NCBI GenBank assembly: GCA_012861695.1 | Contig: JAAOOA010000027.1 | Coordinates: forward strand, 22,131,356 to 22,195,355 | Origin: Trematomus loennbergii | Lineage: Eukaryota > Chordata > Actinopteri > Perciformes > Nototheniidae | Direction of reading: 5' to 3' | DNA: 64,000 bases | Part shown: positions 36,855 to 46,769 of the stretch, piece by piece | Numbering within the stretch: position 1 is the stretch's first letter | How the letters are laid out: each line of letters opens with the position of its first letter | The notes under the pieces: generated by a model | Seen by the model: only the letters and a program-made list of their open reading frames with translations | Told to the model about the DNA's origin: nothing | Databases searched by the model: none | Program-made: the position numbers and the translations under genes

Positions 36855-36993
36855 GTTTTTAAAAGATTTGGGCACAGAGGAAAAGAGAAAGGGTTTTATT
36901 TTCTGACGCTGCGTGAGTTCCCCGACACACCGGGGACACATATATGTATAAAAGACATCAAAAAGTTAACTTTGCATGATAGGTCCCCTTTAA
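36855..36993 (-). mobile_element. Partial TTAA-bounded MITE (AAAGGGGACCTATCATGC family)
   Basis: The right tip GCATGATAGGTCCCCTTTAA is intact. The inner part shares GAGTTCCCCGACACACCGGG and the following motif with the copy ending at 63948. The left half is missing. Confidence 0.7.
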
Positions 36994-37092
36994 AGTGAAC
37001 AAGGGTTGGGTTGGATTAATAGATATAAAGTGGCGTTCTGTTCTCTTTGGCCACATTGTTACACGTAAATCACATGTTATGGTCTGTAGACC

Positions 37093-37824
37093 TTAGGAGA
37101 ACTTGTGATCAGGGCATGTACTTCTTCCTTTCATCCTAGGAATGACAGCCATATCTCTGATGTCATCATGCTGAAGCAGCCAACATAAGTAGCGCTCCGT
37201 CCCCATGCCCCATCCACTGGTGAGGAGGGGATTCACCTGCCGCATGTTAAGGTACCATTTGTAGGACTGCTCTGGCACTCATGGTGTCTGAGGGCCTCCT
37301 GTACCATCTCAGTGGTGGAATGACGTTCACCGAGACCCAAGTCTCACCTAAACCCAGGAGAAGATCAGCAGCTTTGGCTTTGCACCGCTCAGTGCCCTCC
37401 ACATAGGCCTGGTAGAAGGGAACTCCTAGATGGTCCATCTCAGTTAGCCAAACAGCGCCACCATATTTCTCCATCAAGACTCGCTCTCCTTTGCGCGTTA
37501 GCTTTCTGCCAAACTGTGGCTGGCCATCTTGTACCCACTCTTGGCAGTCGGCGGAGGGCATCATGGAAATGGCCTGGTCTAGAGGGACTCTTGGTAGTGG
37601 GTTTTTCCATCCAGCTTAGTCAGCATGGCGTTGACATGTGTAAGAGTCCCGGCGGTGTTGAGGATCATATCGGAGTGTTTCTTCAGCATGGACTTGGTGA
37701 GATGAGCCAAGTATCCCTCTGCTGTGGAAATGGCCTTGTCCATGTTCCCCAACAGTTCACACTCCACGTGGTAGAACTGGTTCAAGTGTGTGGCATCAGG
37801 ATCTTACCCGCTGGGAGATATGTA
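37093..37824 (-). pseudogene. Class II AsnRS-like catalytic domain, broken by stops and frameshifts
   Basis: This continues the frame of the asparaginase-HIT gene past TAA at 37825-37827. Pieces in order are NQFYHVECELLGNMDKAIST (motif 2 region) in the same frame; DQAISMMPSADCQEWV...LMEKYGGAVWLTEMDHLGV in a second frame after a break near 37575; and NPLLTSGWGMGTERYLCWLL followed by DDIRDMAVIPRMKG (class II motif 3) after further breaks near 37355 and 37260. Two in-frame TAA codons lie at about 37803-37827. The closest family by eye is the AspRS/AsnRS catalytic core, as in tRNA-independent asparagine synthetase-like paralogues; no anticodon-binding OB fold is seen. At least four separate lesions favour real decay over sequencing error, though both may contribute. 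Confidence 0.65.
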
Positions 37825-40100
37825 TTATGCCCCTGGCAGGTTGTCCTGGAAGTGAAGGAAGTATTCAAGTACAAATTGCATTGAGTCAGCCAGGTAGCTG
37901 TCCTGGCCGAGCAAGTGAACAGAAACTGGTTCTGAGTCAGATCCCAGGCCCATTGGTGAAGAGATGGTGTCTGTGGTGAGAGGGGTTAGAGCGTAGGAGA
38001 ACTTGCAGGAACTGTGGAAATATTCCACTGTGCTGTGGAAAAGGGTGTTTTGAATCTGGAACAGGTTGCGATACCATTGGCTCTTGATGGCAAGTGTGGA
38101 GTGAGACTGAGGGTCTTGCCATGAATGAGGAGGCCTGCACTGGGTGATTTTTGAGTGGATCTTTTTAAGGGCTTCAGGGTCAGCCGCTGGGCCATCCCGT
38201 GATGACACGAATCCAGGGTAGCTTTGGTAGCATTCTGGTTGCAGTTCAGCTTGATTGGTTCCATCTGGTGAAGGCAACAGAGGGATTAGCTTGGCATGTG
38301 CATAATCAATCTCTAAGCCCTCGAAGATCAGTGCAACACCTTGAGCTCTCATCCCTTCCTCCAGTAGTTTAGCAACTTTACAAGTGGCTAGGATCAGCGC
38401 TTTGTAGTCAGCTTCCTCCAGTTTGAAGATGTCACTGGACAGTGGTTTGCGGGGCACTACAACGGTTAGTCCAGGAGTGTTTGGGTAAGGTGTCAGGAAG
38501 GCAACATGCTCATTGTCTTCCCACACTCTCCACTGTTGCTGCTCTCCACGTACAATACGACTGAAAAGGTTGTCATTGGAAGCATCTCCGAAAAAGTCAA
38601 AGCAGGAAGGTGCATTTGGTGTTGGCAGTCCGCTTCTAATCTTGGCTTGAACCTGGGTCAGTGCCTCATCATCCAAGCGTGGGCCACTTTTGGAAGTGCA
38701 GTAACGAGGATCATTTGTGTGGAATTCCTCTTCACTTGCCAGATGGGGCTGCCACTTTGGCTCAAGACCATGAAGCGGAAGCAGTCGGATTTGTGCTGAC
38801 TGGTTTGGGATTGGATTGAAAACCAGGGCACAGCGCTGCACTCCCAGTCGCTCACATAGCAAGCTTGAAACAGCCTTTGCTCCTTGTAGGATAGTCAAAA
38901 CATCAGGTGTAGCTAACTGGAAGATGCTGCTTGCTCCGCTAAGAGTTTTTCTCTTCAGAATGGTTGACCCAGGGGTCCAGGGTTTGGGATCCAGGTAAGC
39001 AACCAGCTCATCGTTTTCCCAGATCACATCAGAGAAGCTCTTGAGTGGCCTGAGGACTTCCACTCGTGAAATGTCATCCACCATTGAGGCCACAAACATG
39101 ACATCAGCGTTCGTTTCAATGATGACATCCCCTTTCGCGTCCAGAGCTAAGATTCCTGCACAGATCCCATCTAGATTTTCAGCCATCACCTCCCTACATG
39201 CCTGCCTCAAACTATAGCCTGTGTGGTGGTAGAGACTTGCTATTTTCTGTGCAACTGTTTGCCTCAGAAACACATCTCCATCTCCAGAGCAGGTAATGGC
39301 TAACTTGTCATCAGCATATATTCCTGCCCCTACTATTGCTGTATCCCCAACTCGCCCTTTCAGCTACCTACTACCCCACCTGTGGATGATGCAGCAGCCA
39401 ACCCTTTCCAACGATCCAAGGCCACAGCTCCAACTGTCTGCGGGTGATTGTTTTTTGAGGTATTTCCTGCAGCGAGCTTTGCAGTCAACTGTCTGTGACG
39501 TACATCTGTGTAGAAATACTCAGGCCCAACAGGATTCTGCTTCTTCTCCAACCCCTGCAGAAACTCCTCAGCCCCATCTCCCACAATGAGTGAATGGGAG
39601 CTTTTCTCCATGACACACCTAGCGGCTTTTATTGGGTTCTTTACATTTTGCACACAAGCAACAGATCCTGATCTCATTGCATTGCCATCCACAATGGTTG
39701 CTTCCATTTCATTTTTGCCGTCTTGGTTGAATACTGAGCCTTTACCTGCATTGAACAGGAAGCAGTCCTCCAGAGCTTCTACTGACTTCTGAACTGCATC
39801 TAGACTGCTGCCACCTTGTTGAAGCACTTGGGATCCAAGGGTTAAGGCTGTCTGTAGAGCAAACTCAATTACACCAATGACTTTGGTGTTTAGCATCATC
39901 TCCTCACCAGCCCCACCATGGATTACCAGAGTGTAGTCTGTGCTCGTGCCAGAGGTGTTTTCAACAGTGGTTTTGCCTTTGTTTGGGCTCTCTTGGCAGT
40001 GGTTGGTCTCTCTATTCATTTTCTCAGTTTGACCCTGCTTCAATGGACGCTCAATGGCTCCCATTTGGCATGCAATGGCATATCTAACAGCTAGGAGCAT
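37825..40100 (-). CDS. Asparaginase/isoaspartyl peptidase fused to two HIT-like domains and an AsnRS-like start
   Basis: A long intronless stretch. The first ATG considered is at 40100; the frame is open further upstream, to 40202. An N-terminal linker leads to a plant-type Ntn asparaginase (YTLVIHGGAG, GGSSLDAVQ, FNAGKGSVFNQDG, then QTVGAVALD, whose Thr is the expected autocleavage nucleophile, and ASSTGGVVG). One base appears missing near 39364; the next frame resumes GRVGDTAIVGAGIYADD. After the asparaginase come two HIT-like domains. The first (VAYLDPKPWTPGSTIL) has lost the histidine triad (QSAQIRLLPLHG). The second (HVAFLTPYPNTPGLTVVVPR) keeps one His (DYAHAKLIPLL). The frame then enters a class II synthetase-like region (SVHLLGQDSYLADSMQFVLE) and stops at 37825. 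I do not recognise a named gene with this order. The role is unknown; aspartate/asparagine chemistry is inferred. Confidence 0.7.
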
Positions 40101-40119
40101 CACTAACTTCAGGTTTATT

Positions 40120-42326
40120 TCAGACTGCTTGAAGTTTCTCCAGTGTAAGAGCAAAGCTCCCTTTTCCATTAAGCACGATGCAAACCTTGTCTTTTTTTCC
40201 ATGGTAGGTTACAGCCAGCTGATCTTGGGCATAAACATTCCCTACTCCACACTCCACGCCCTCCATCATATCTGTACCTGTGAGGTACACAGATGGACAT
40301 CCAAAGGGGTCCAGGTACTTCTTCAGAGGATTGTCTGATGGCAACGAACGACGCAGTGCAGCAAGGTGGGGTCCAACTCCATGACCGCTTTTTGTGTTTC
40401 TAATGAGGCTCCTATGCTCCAAAAATGCAACATGGAACAAGCGTAGCAGGTCAGCAGTGTATTTGATTGTGTTATTTGAGCCGATGCAAGACACCAAGGC
40501 ACTTACTAACTTGTGAGAATGCATGGTGAGTGAGTATGTTGGATCACAACGGCCATGTTTGTAGTGCCGCATATGGGTCGGTGTAACAATCATGTGCTTG
40601 GCAGCGGATTCCCCAAGAGTCTGCCTCAGGGAAAGCTGCAAAGAAAAGTTAACCCAAGCATCAAGCAGGCCTCTCTGCCCTCTGAGAGTAGAAAAGACAT
40701 CAGGAAAAGAAGACACATCAAAAGTGAGAACAGGGTGTGTTTCTTTTAAGTTACGGCTCAGTTTGGGGGTATTTACTCCTTGCAAGGGGAATGTTAGGGG
40801 AGGTGGACACACATAACTAACATTGTTTACTATGACAGAGCCATTGACTTGTACTGCTTCAGTCTGGACAAGATTTAGGTCCACAGTCTCAGACAGATTG
40901 TACACATGCTCAGTCACAAGACCAGCCACCATCCCATCGACAGCACTGTGCTCAAACACCACCCCAGCTGTGCTGTCCTTGAACACCACCAGGTTCACCA
41001 CCTGTAAATGAGGAAAAACAGTGAATGATTCATTTTATTAGGCTAATGTAAATCACTCTAAGCGCTGCCTCCTCAAATAGCACTGATAGCATATGTTCAT
41101 ACCTTGAGTTTCCATATTCCTTCACTTTAAAACGTTGGCACATATCAAACTTTGAACAATAACAGCAATTCCAAACCGCTTGGTGTGGAAGCTAACATTG
41201 ACCTTGTACCAAATTGTAAGACAGCCCTAATTTTTACATTTCAGAAAAGGCAGTATTACGATCATTTAAAACAAATGTAAACAGTATGAGAAAGTGTATG
41301 TGAAAAATGTATCTGACTTCTGCTTGGTTGAATATCCTTAGCCAGATAATATCCAATACCTTGTCATAATATCTCAAATAAAGGCTGCCTTCTCCTCCTC
41401 CTCCGAGCCTCACTGCATTGAGAGTATCAGCCAGTTCAGAGGGGGGGTTGCAGTCCTCCTGACAGAGGGTCAGCACGGCACTCTCCATCAGCCTCAGGGA
41501 TGCCGCTGTCTCCCCTCCTTTCCCCAAGATCTCTTCCCTGGTGGCAGCCCAGACTTTGCGATCCAGAGCCGAGAGGCTACAAATGGCAGATGGATCATTC
41601 AGTTTTCCTGCTCTGGGTTGATCCATCACCTGAGCCAGCTGGTTGTAGATGTCAACAAACGGTCGAGCAGAAACTGGCCCACCAGTGCTGGGATGCCCCA
41701 GTATGTCCACAGGGAACACTCCTCCAGCACAGGTGACAATGGCATGAAGGCTATCTGGGTAGAGCTGGAGAAGGAAAAGAAGATTAGAAAGAGAGCAGAC
41801 TTGTTAAGACATATAAGATTAGATAAAACATACTTTATTGATCCGAAATTGGGCAATGTTTGAATGTTGCCAATAATCTCACTTTAATCTCATCTTGACT
41901 CCTGCCAGGAATCCTGCTGGCAGCGAATATCTCGGACTGCTGTGTGTTCTCCATCGGCACATTGCCCTCCAGCAGCATGGGCTCGCTGTACAGCTTTGCT
42001 GCTGCCCAGAGGAGAGCAGCGGCCCTCCCTAGCTGGGTACATCCCGTTGCTTTGGGAGGAAGCAGAACAACAGGAAGGGCAGTAGAGGTGGGCAGGGGGT
42101 CGTAACAAGACAGCAGACTTCTCTTGAACTGCTCCGTCACCCAGTTCTCTTTGCCCAAAGCTCTTGTTGCGACTTGTTCCTGGGCTTCTTGAAGGAGCGC
42201 CCTCTGCTGTTCCAGGGTATTTTTGAACTCTGGGTAAAGGTCAGCCCTTAAAGTGAGCTGCAAGACACGGATCACTTCCTGCAGGGTAACATCCAACTCT
42301 GGAACAGGGTAGTTGAGAAGGGTCAT
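40120..42326 (-). CDS. Choline/carnitine acyltransferase family protein
   Basis: Three coding exons: 42345-41883 (ATG at 42326), 41764-41360 and 41001-40120. Both introns are GT-AG and in phase 0. The start YPVPELDVTLQEVIRVLQ resembles the family's Pro-x-Pro-x-Leu N-terminus. RIPGRSQDEI and YYDKVVNLVVF match conserved blocks of carnitine acetyltransferase. EHSAVDGM carries the catalytic His of the HxxxDG-type motif, and HMRHYKHGRCDPT sits where the substrate-binding Arg/Thr block lies. The usual Ser-Thr-Ser is Thr-Gly-Thr (YLTGTDMMEG). The length, about 575 aa, is close to the family norm. The stop TGA at 40120 is immediately followed by AATAAA, and the next gene starts 20 bases later. The three protein pieces assemble without frame breaks. 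The acyl acceptor cannot be told. Confidence 0.8.
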
Positions 42327-42403
42327 CCTGCTGATGTGGAGTGGGCTGAGGAAGAAAGATAAATACAATGAATACTAGGTACTGGTTAATTTATGGGCTA
42401 GAC

Positions 42404-43024
42404 CAGGGGTGCCCAACCAGTCGATCGCGGGGAGATTCCCAGTCGATCGCGAGATGTGTCTAAAAATAGAACAACAATATTCTGTTTTATCGTTAATGTC
42501 CTATAACATAATCTTCCTGTGCCAGAATAATGCACTTGAACGCATCAAAGCATTGTGATTGGCGTGACCCCATGTGTCGGGGCGTGGCTGGTGGGCAGTG
42601 GGCACTAGTTAGCTGACGTTGTCCGTGTCAACAGTGTGTGACAGTCCGCACACACACAAGACCGCAATTATGGCAGAAGCAAAAAAGCCCAAAATATATC
42701 ATTTTCACTCCGAGTGGGAGGATGATTATTTTATTGTTTATTCCAATTCAAAGTCCATCTGTCTCATCTGCAATGCGAGCGTGGCTTTACCGAAGAATTG
42801 TAATTTAGAGCGGCATTTCAAAACGGTGCACAAACGCTACGAGACGGAATTCCTTCCTAATTCTGCCCTACGCTCTTCTGTTCGTTGCGTGCATATGTAA
42901 CAGAGTTAAACATGTGAATACATAATTATAAATTTGTGAATGTTTAATTCATAATAAGTTGTAGTTCTCGGCAGACTGGCAACTTTAAAAGTAGCTCTTG
43001 GTTCTAAAAAGGTTGGGCACCCTG
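42404..43024 (+). mobile_element. Non-autonomous hAT element with perfect 8-bp target duplication
   Basis: The terminal inverted repeats are CAGGGGTGCCCAACC at the left and GGTTGGGCACCCTG at the right. The flanks GGCTAGAC (42396-42403 and 43025-43032) are identical, the 8-bp duplication expected of hAT. The 621-bp body keeps only the N-terminal zinc-finger part of a transposase. Confidence 0.9.
42670..42900 (+). CDS. BED zinc-finger remnant of a hAT transposase
   Basis: A 76-residue frame starting MAEAKKPKIYHFHSEWEDDY, with the zinc-binding pattern CLICNASVALPK...LERHFKTVHKRY. It resembles the N-terminal DNA-binding part of hAT/ZBED-type proteins. It stops after SALRS where the element has an internal deletion. 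It could make a small DNA-binding protein, but expression is unknown. Confidence 0.65.
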   Translation: MAEAKKPKIYHFHSEWEDDYFIVYSNSKSICLICNASVALPKNCNLERHFKTVHKRYETEFLPNSALRSSVRCVHM

Positions 43025-43439
43025 GGCTAGACAGTGCACTGTTGTCACAGTAGAATTGAAGCTTAAAAAGAACACAGAAAAAGAAAACCTATGCCCTTGC
43101 ATGTAAACGGCATTGCTCCACAACATATTAATGCGCATTGGGCATACCCCACAATCTTAGCAAACACACGTATTAAGCCTTACAAAAAATTGCACCAAAT
43201 ACAACCAGAAACAAATCTCATAAAAACAGTAAACCATGGCCAGGAGTGGAGATATGCCAAGTATAACTCATACAATAGATCAGCCAAAGTCAGCACGAGA
43301 AATCTTAAATCATTAGAAGCGGCTGAAAATCATCTTCATTTTGATATATATTGTTAAAAGGAAGATCATCTTATGTTGTTTTCGTAATTGTGGCAGGCCA
43401 AAATCGTAATTGCGATTAAAATACGATTAATTGCACAGC

Positions 43440-43705
43440 CCTAGTCCCCGGTGTTCCAGGGAACTCACCAAGTGTCAGAAAACACAACCCTCTCTATTTT
43501 CCTCCATACCCAAATCTCTAAAAAAGGGGCTGCAACGGATCTGATAAAAACTGATCCAGATTTGAACACTGTCCTGACGTCAGGAAAGTGGCGCTACGGC
43601 TATTGGGCCAACTCTCCACCTATCAGGGGAATGTGGGGTTGGGCCACGGCCGGCCATTGCCGCTCGAAAGCGCTGGAGACGCTGTAGTGCATATGCCAGG
43701 CCTGT
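43440..43705 (+). mobile_element. Fragment of the AAAGGGGACCTATCATGC MITE family
   Basis: Matches 60526-60775 (CCCCGGTGTTCCAGGGAACT, CCTGACGTCAGGA). It lacks both tips and is followed by a LINE fragment. Confidence 0.7.
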
Positions 43706-43744
43706 ATATTTCATATTAGTACAGTATTTATAATACAATATATA

Positions 43745-44415
43745 TAATAATAGACTGACTAGGGTAGTAGACTCGACTACTGCAATGGTGTCTTCACAGG
43801 TCTCACTAAAAAATCTATTAGAAAGCTTCAGCTGATTCAGAACGCTGCTGCTCGAGTCCTCACTAACACTAAGAAAGTGGATCACATCACTCCTGTTCTG
43901 AAGTCTTTACACTGGCTTCCTGTGTGTCAAAGAATAGATTTCAAAATACTGCTGCTGGTTTATAAAGCTTTGAATGGTTTAGGCCCAAAATACATTTCTG
44001 ACCTACTGCTAAATTATGAACCATCCAGAACTCTCAGGTCTTCAGGGACTGGTCAGCTTTCTGTCCCCAGAGTCAGAACTAAACATGGAGAAGCAGCGTT
44101 CAGTTATTATGCTCCAAATATCTGGAACAAACTCCCAGAAACCTGCAGGTCCGCTGCAACTCTGACTACTTTTAAATCCAGGCTGAAGACTTTTCTTTTT
44201 GTCGTCGCTTTTAATTGAACTATTCACATCTTAAACTGCACTGTAACTTTTATCCATGTATTTTTTCTTTTAATGTTTATTTTATTATCTTTTCTTTTTA
44301 ATGACTGATTTTAAATGCCATTTTCTTAATGTCTTTCATTTTTTTGTAAAGCACTTTGAATTGCCTTGTGTTGAAAGGGCTATATAAATAAACTTGCCTT
44401 GCCTTGCCTTGCCTA
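43745..44415 (+). mobile_element. LINE 3' end with C-terminal reverse transcriptase region
   Basis: The frame to 44218 encodes the conserved C-terminal part of a CR1/L2-group ORF2: LIQNAAARVLT, then HITPVLKSLHWLPVCQRIDF, LLVYKALNGLGPKYISDLL and NIWNKLPETCRSA. It is followed by a 3' UTR (GAAAGGGCTATATAAATAAA) and a (TTGCC)n tail ending at 44415. It is 5'-truncated and lacks the catalytic Asp-Asp. A reverse-oriented piece of the same 3' end lies at about 56066-56130. Confidence 0.8.
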
Positions 44416-45089
44416 GGGGCTCTGCACACCCTTGCAGATGTTCCAACTTATAAAAGCTAAATCTTTGCTTAAATTGAAAGTAGGCAGAAATTATCCACAT
44501 ATGCACCTGCCAAGCACTAAGGACAGTATTGTGATACAAAAGTAGTTTATCCCACTATAAAAGGTGCAGAATGTGTCCAAAATAATTCCTTATTTACTAG
44601 AGTATAATATACTCTAGTAAATAAAAAAATATGACACATACACTCATCACGCTGACAGAAGGGAACTGGTCTCACCTGTCAGTGTGATTAATGTCTCCAT
44701 GGCAACACTGACACATCCATTATATTTTTGGTTAGAGATGTGAAATATATCAGTAAATACCACACTAGAGGATTCCTGAAGCTGTTACATGGCTTAAAAA
44801 AAGCGGCTTGCTAACAGGTGGCTAACTGAAACTGCTAAACATCGTCCTGTCGAACATTAGCCACCTTTAGCTTAGCGACCTTCATGGAGTTTATAGCACT
44901 ATGCTAGCTATTTACTTCTGGCAATTGTACTTTACTTCAGCTATTATAAAAGTGGTGTTAATATGTGGAGATTATCCTGCTGAACAAAACGTGTAAGTAT
45001 CATAAACGTGTGTTTGCTACAGAGCTTATTCTCTGCAAAAATACGTCATCACTGAATCACTCTATAATAGCACAGACAAGGATTTTAAC
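44416..45089. other. No feature recognised
   Basis: AT-rich sequence with a small palindrome around 44598-44623 (TTTACTAGAGTATA/TATACTCTAGTAAA). No exon or repeat end is identified. Confidence 0.4.
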
Positions 45090-45614
45090 TTAAAGGGGAC
45101 CTATCATGCAAAATGCACTTTTGTACGTCTTTTATACATGAATATCTGTCCCCGGTGTGTCAGGGAACTCACCAAGTGTCAGAAAACACAACCCTCTCTC
45201 TTTTCCTCCATACCCAAATCTCTAAAAACGGGGCTGCAACGGAGCTGATACAGATTTGAAATTGTTCTGACGTCAGAAACAGGGAGCTCCGCCTATATGG
45301 GCAACTCTCCACCTATCAGGGGAATGGGGGGTTGGGCCACGGCCACGGCCATTGCCGCTCGAAAGCACTGGAGACGCTGTAGTACATATGCCAGGCCTGT
45401 AAGTGGCGCTGTAGTCTGCCACAAAAGCAGCGAAGAAGACTTCTCACAGAATCAGCCCTTGCAAAAACAGGGCTGGAAAAGAGCAAATAGAGCGAAATGA
45501 GGCATGGCTAAAATGCATGATGTTTGGTATCTTGAAAAAAAAACTTCACAGACATGTTTTATATAGGTATGGCCCTACAATATATTATTCAAATATAGCA
45601 CATGTCCACTTTAA
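45090..45614 (+). mobile_element. TTAA-bounded MITE (AAAGGGGACCTATCATGC family)
   Basis: TTAA at 45090-45093 and 45611-45614. The left tip is AAAGGGGACCTATCATGC and the right tip a mutated inverse (ACATGTCCACTTTAA). The body matches the copies at 60466 and 63454. Confidence 0.8.
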
Positions 45615-45931
45615 TGATTTATATGTGTACACATATATCACTTAAATTATTCAATACATCCTTTGTACTGAAGTATTAAAAAGTAAAAATTACATTTTTA
45701 ATATAAATGATTTGCTGTGGCCAATTGTTTTCATTGCATTTACAGACCCTTGTAACTCTCTGATACCACCCAATGAATGCACTGACTTGCTTGTAGAACC
45801 ACGCTACACAAAGCAGATAGCAACAGCTATAAAAACGTAAGCATACTGTAGACATGTTAAAAAAGGACAGCTACTGTATCGACATTTTAAAAGTGTATTT
45901 AAAGAAAAAGCCCTAACAAAACAGCAGGGCT

Positions 45932-46155
45932 CTTAACGGTGGGGTATGTAATTTTGGAGAAACCAGCTCAAGTGCGCCAGAATTTGAAACTACGCAGCCG
46001 AAAAAGATCTGCCTCTTCCTTCAGACTTCCTTACAGAGCCCCTCCTCCAACACACACGAACGCGCACATGACCAATGAGGGCACAAGATACGTTTGTGCA
46101 CAGATGGAAGGCTGACAGGCAGGTAGGCCATCCAGTTATTTTAGCCGAGCCGGCT
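45932..46155 (+). mobile_element. 5' fragment of the 8141-8507 MITE family
   Basis: Shares GAGAAACC.GCTC.AGTGCGC and the block ACGCGCACATGACCAATGAG with 8165-8330. It then breaks off at the inverted segmental repeat starting near 46160. Confidence 0.65.
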
Positions 46156-46159
46156 GATT

Positions 46160-46764
46160 AATGATTGATCATTAAAGTGTTCTCAAAGCTGGTAAAGGTG
46201 CAGCTAGTTTGAATGACGTTGTATACTGCAGGGTAGCTTGTGAATTTACTCCAGGTGGAACTAAAGTCTGATTTAACACTTGATTATATTTCACAACATT
46301 CATCCACATCTGTAAAGTAACTAAAGGTATTAAATAGCCTACATGTAGTGGAGTAGAAGTACAAAGTAGCAAAACATTGAAATACTTAAGTAAAGTCAAA
46401 AGTATGTCAACATTTTACCCAAGTATAGTACTTGAGTTTATGAACTTGGTTACTTTACACCGCTGGCTGTAAAGATAGAAAGACTAAGCTTTGCACAGAG
46501 GCATGAAAATAAATGTTCTAAATGCTCAACAGTCCTGCCAAAATGATAAACTGACTGCTACGCAATGTATATAAATGCTTTTATATATTTCTATTAGATG
46601 TGACTCTTTGGCATTTCTGTTATTATTAACACTGCTGCTTTAGTTGTTCTGATGGCTAAAATCCTCTGTTATTCCTAATTTTAAAGCCGATATTCCGTGG
46701 GGTTGGGGGGTCGGGGGCTCGGATCCTTGTCACCTTTTTCATACCTGATGAGTTTGCATCCCTG
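46160..46764 (-). repeat. Inverted copy of the 59475-60090 segment
   Basis: The reverse complement of this segment matches 59475-60090 over about 600 bp, including CGGAGGATTTTAGC-like and CCTGATGAGTTTGCATCCCT end blocks. It contains most of a hAT-type element (complete copy at 59756-60370) plus flanking sequence. The end CATCCCTG/CAGGGATG also looks like a hAT terminus. Confidence 0.7.
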
Positions 46765-46769
46765 ACTAC

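Noticed and set aside
37799..37813. Donor-like GGGTAAGAT on the minus strand inside the synthetase-like tail
   Set aside because: Recognisable coding sequence (Asp-Pro-Asp-Ala...Asn-Gln-Phe) continues immediately after it, so an intron starting here would remove conserved residues; treated as decay.
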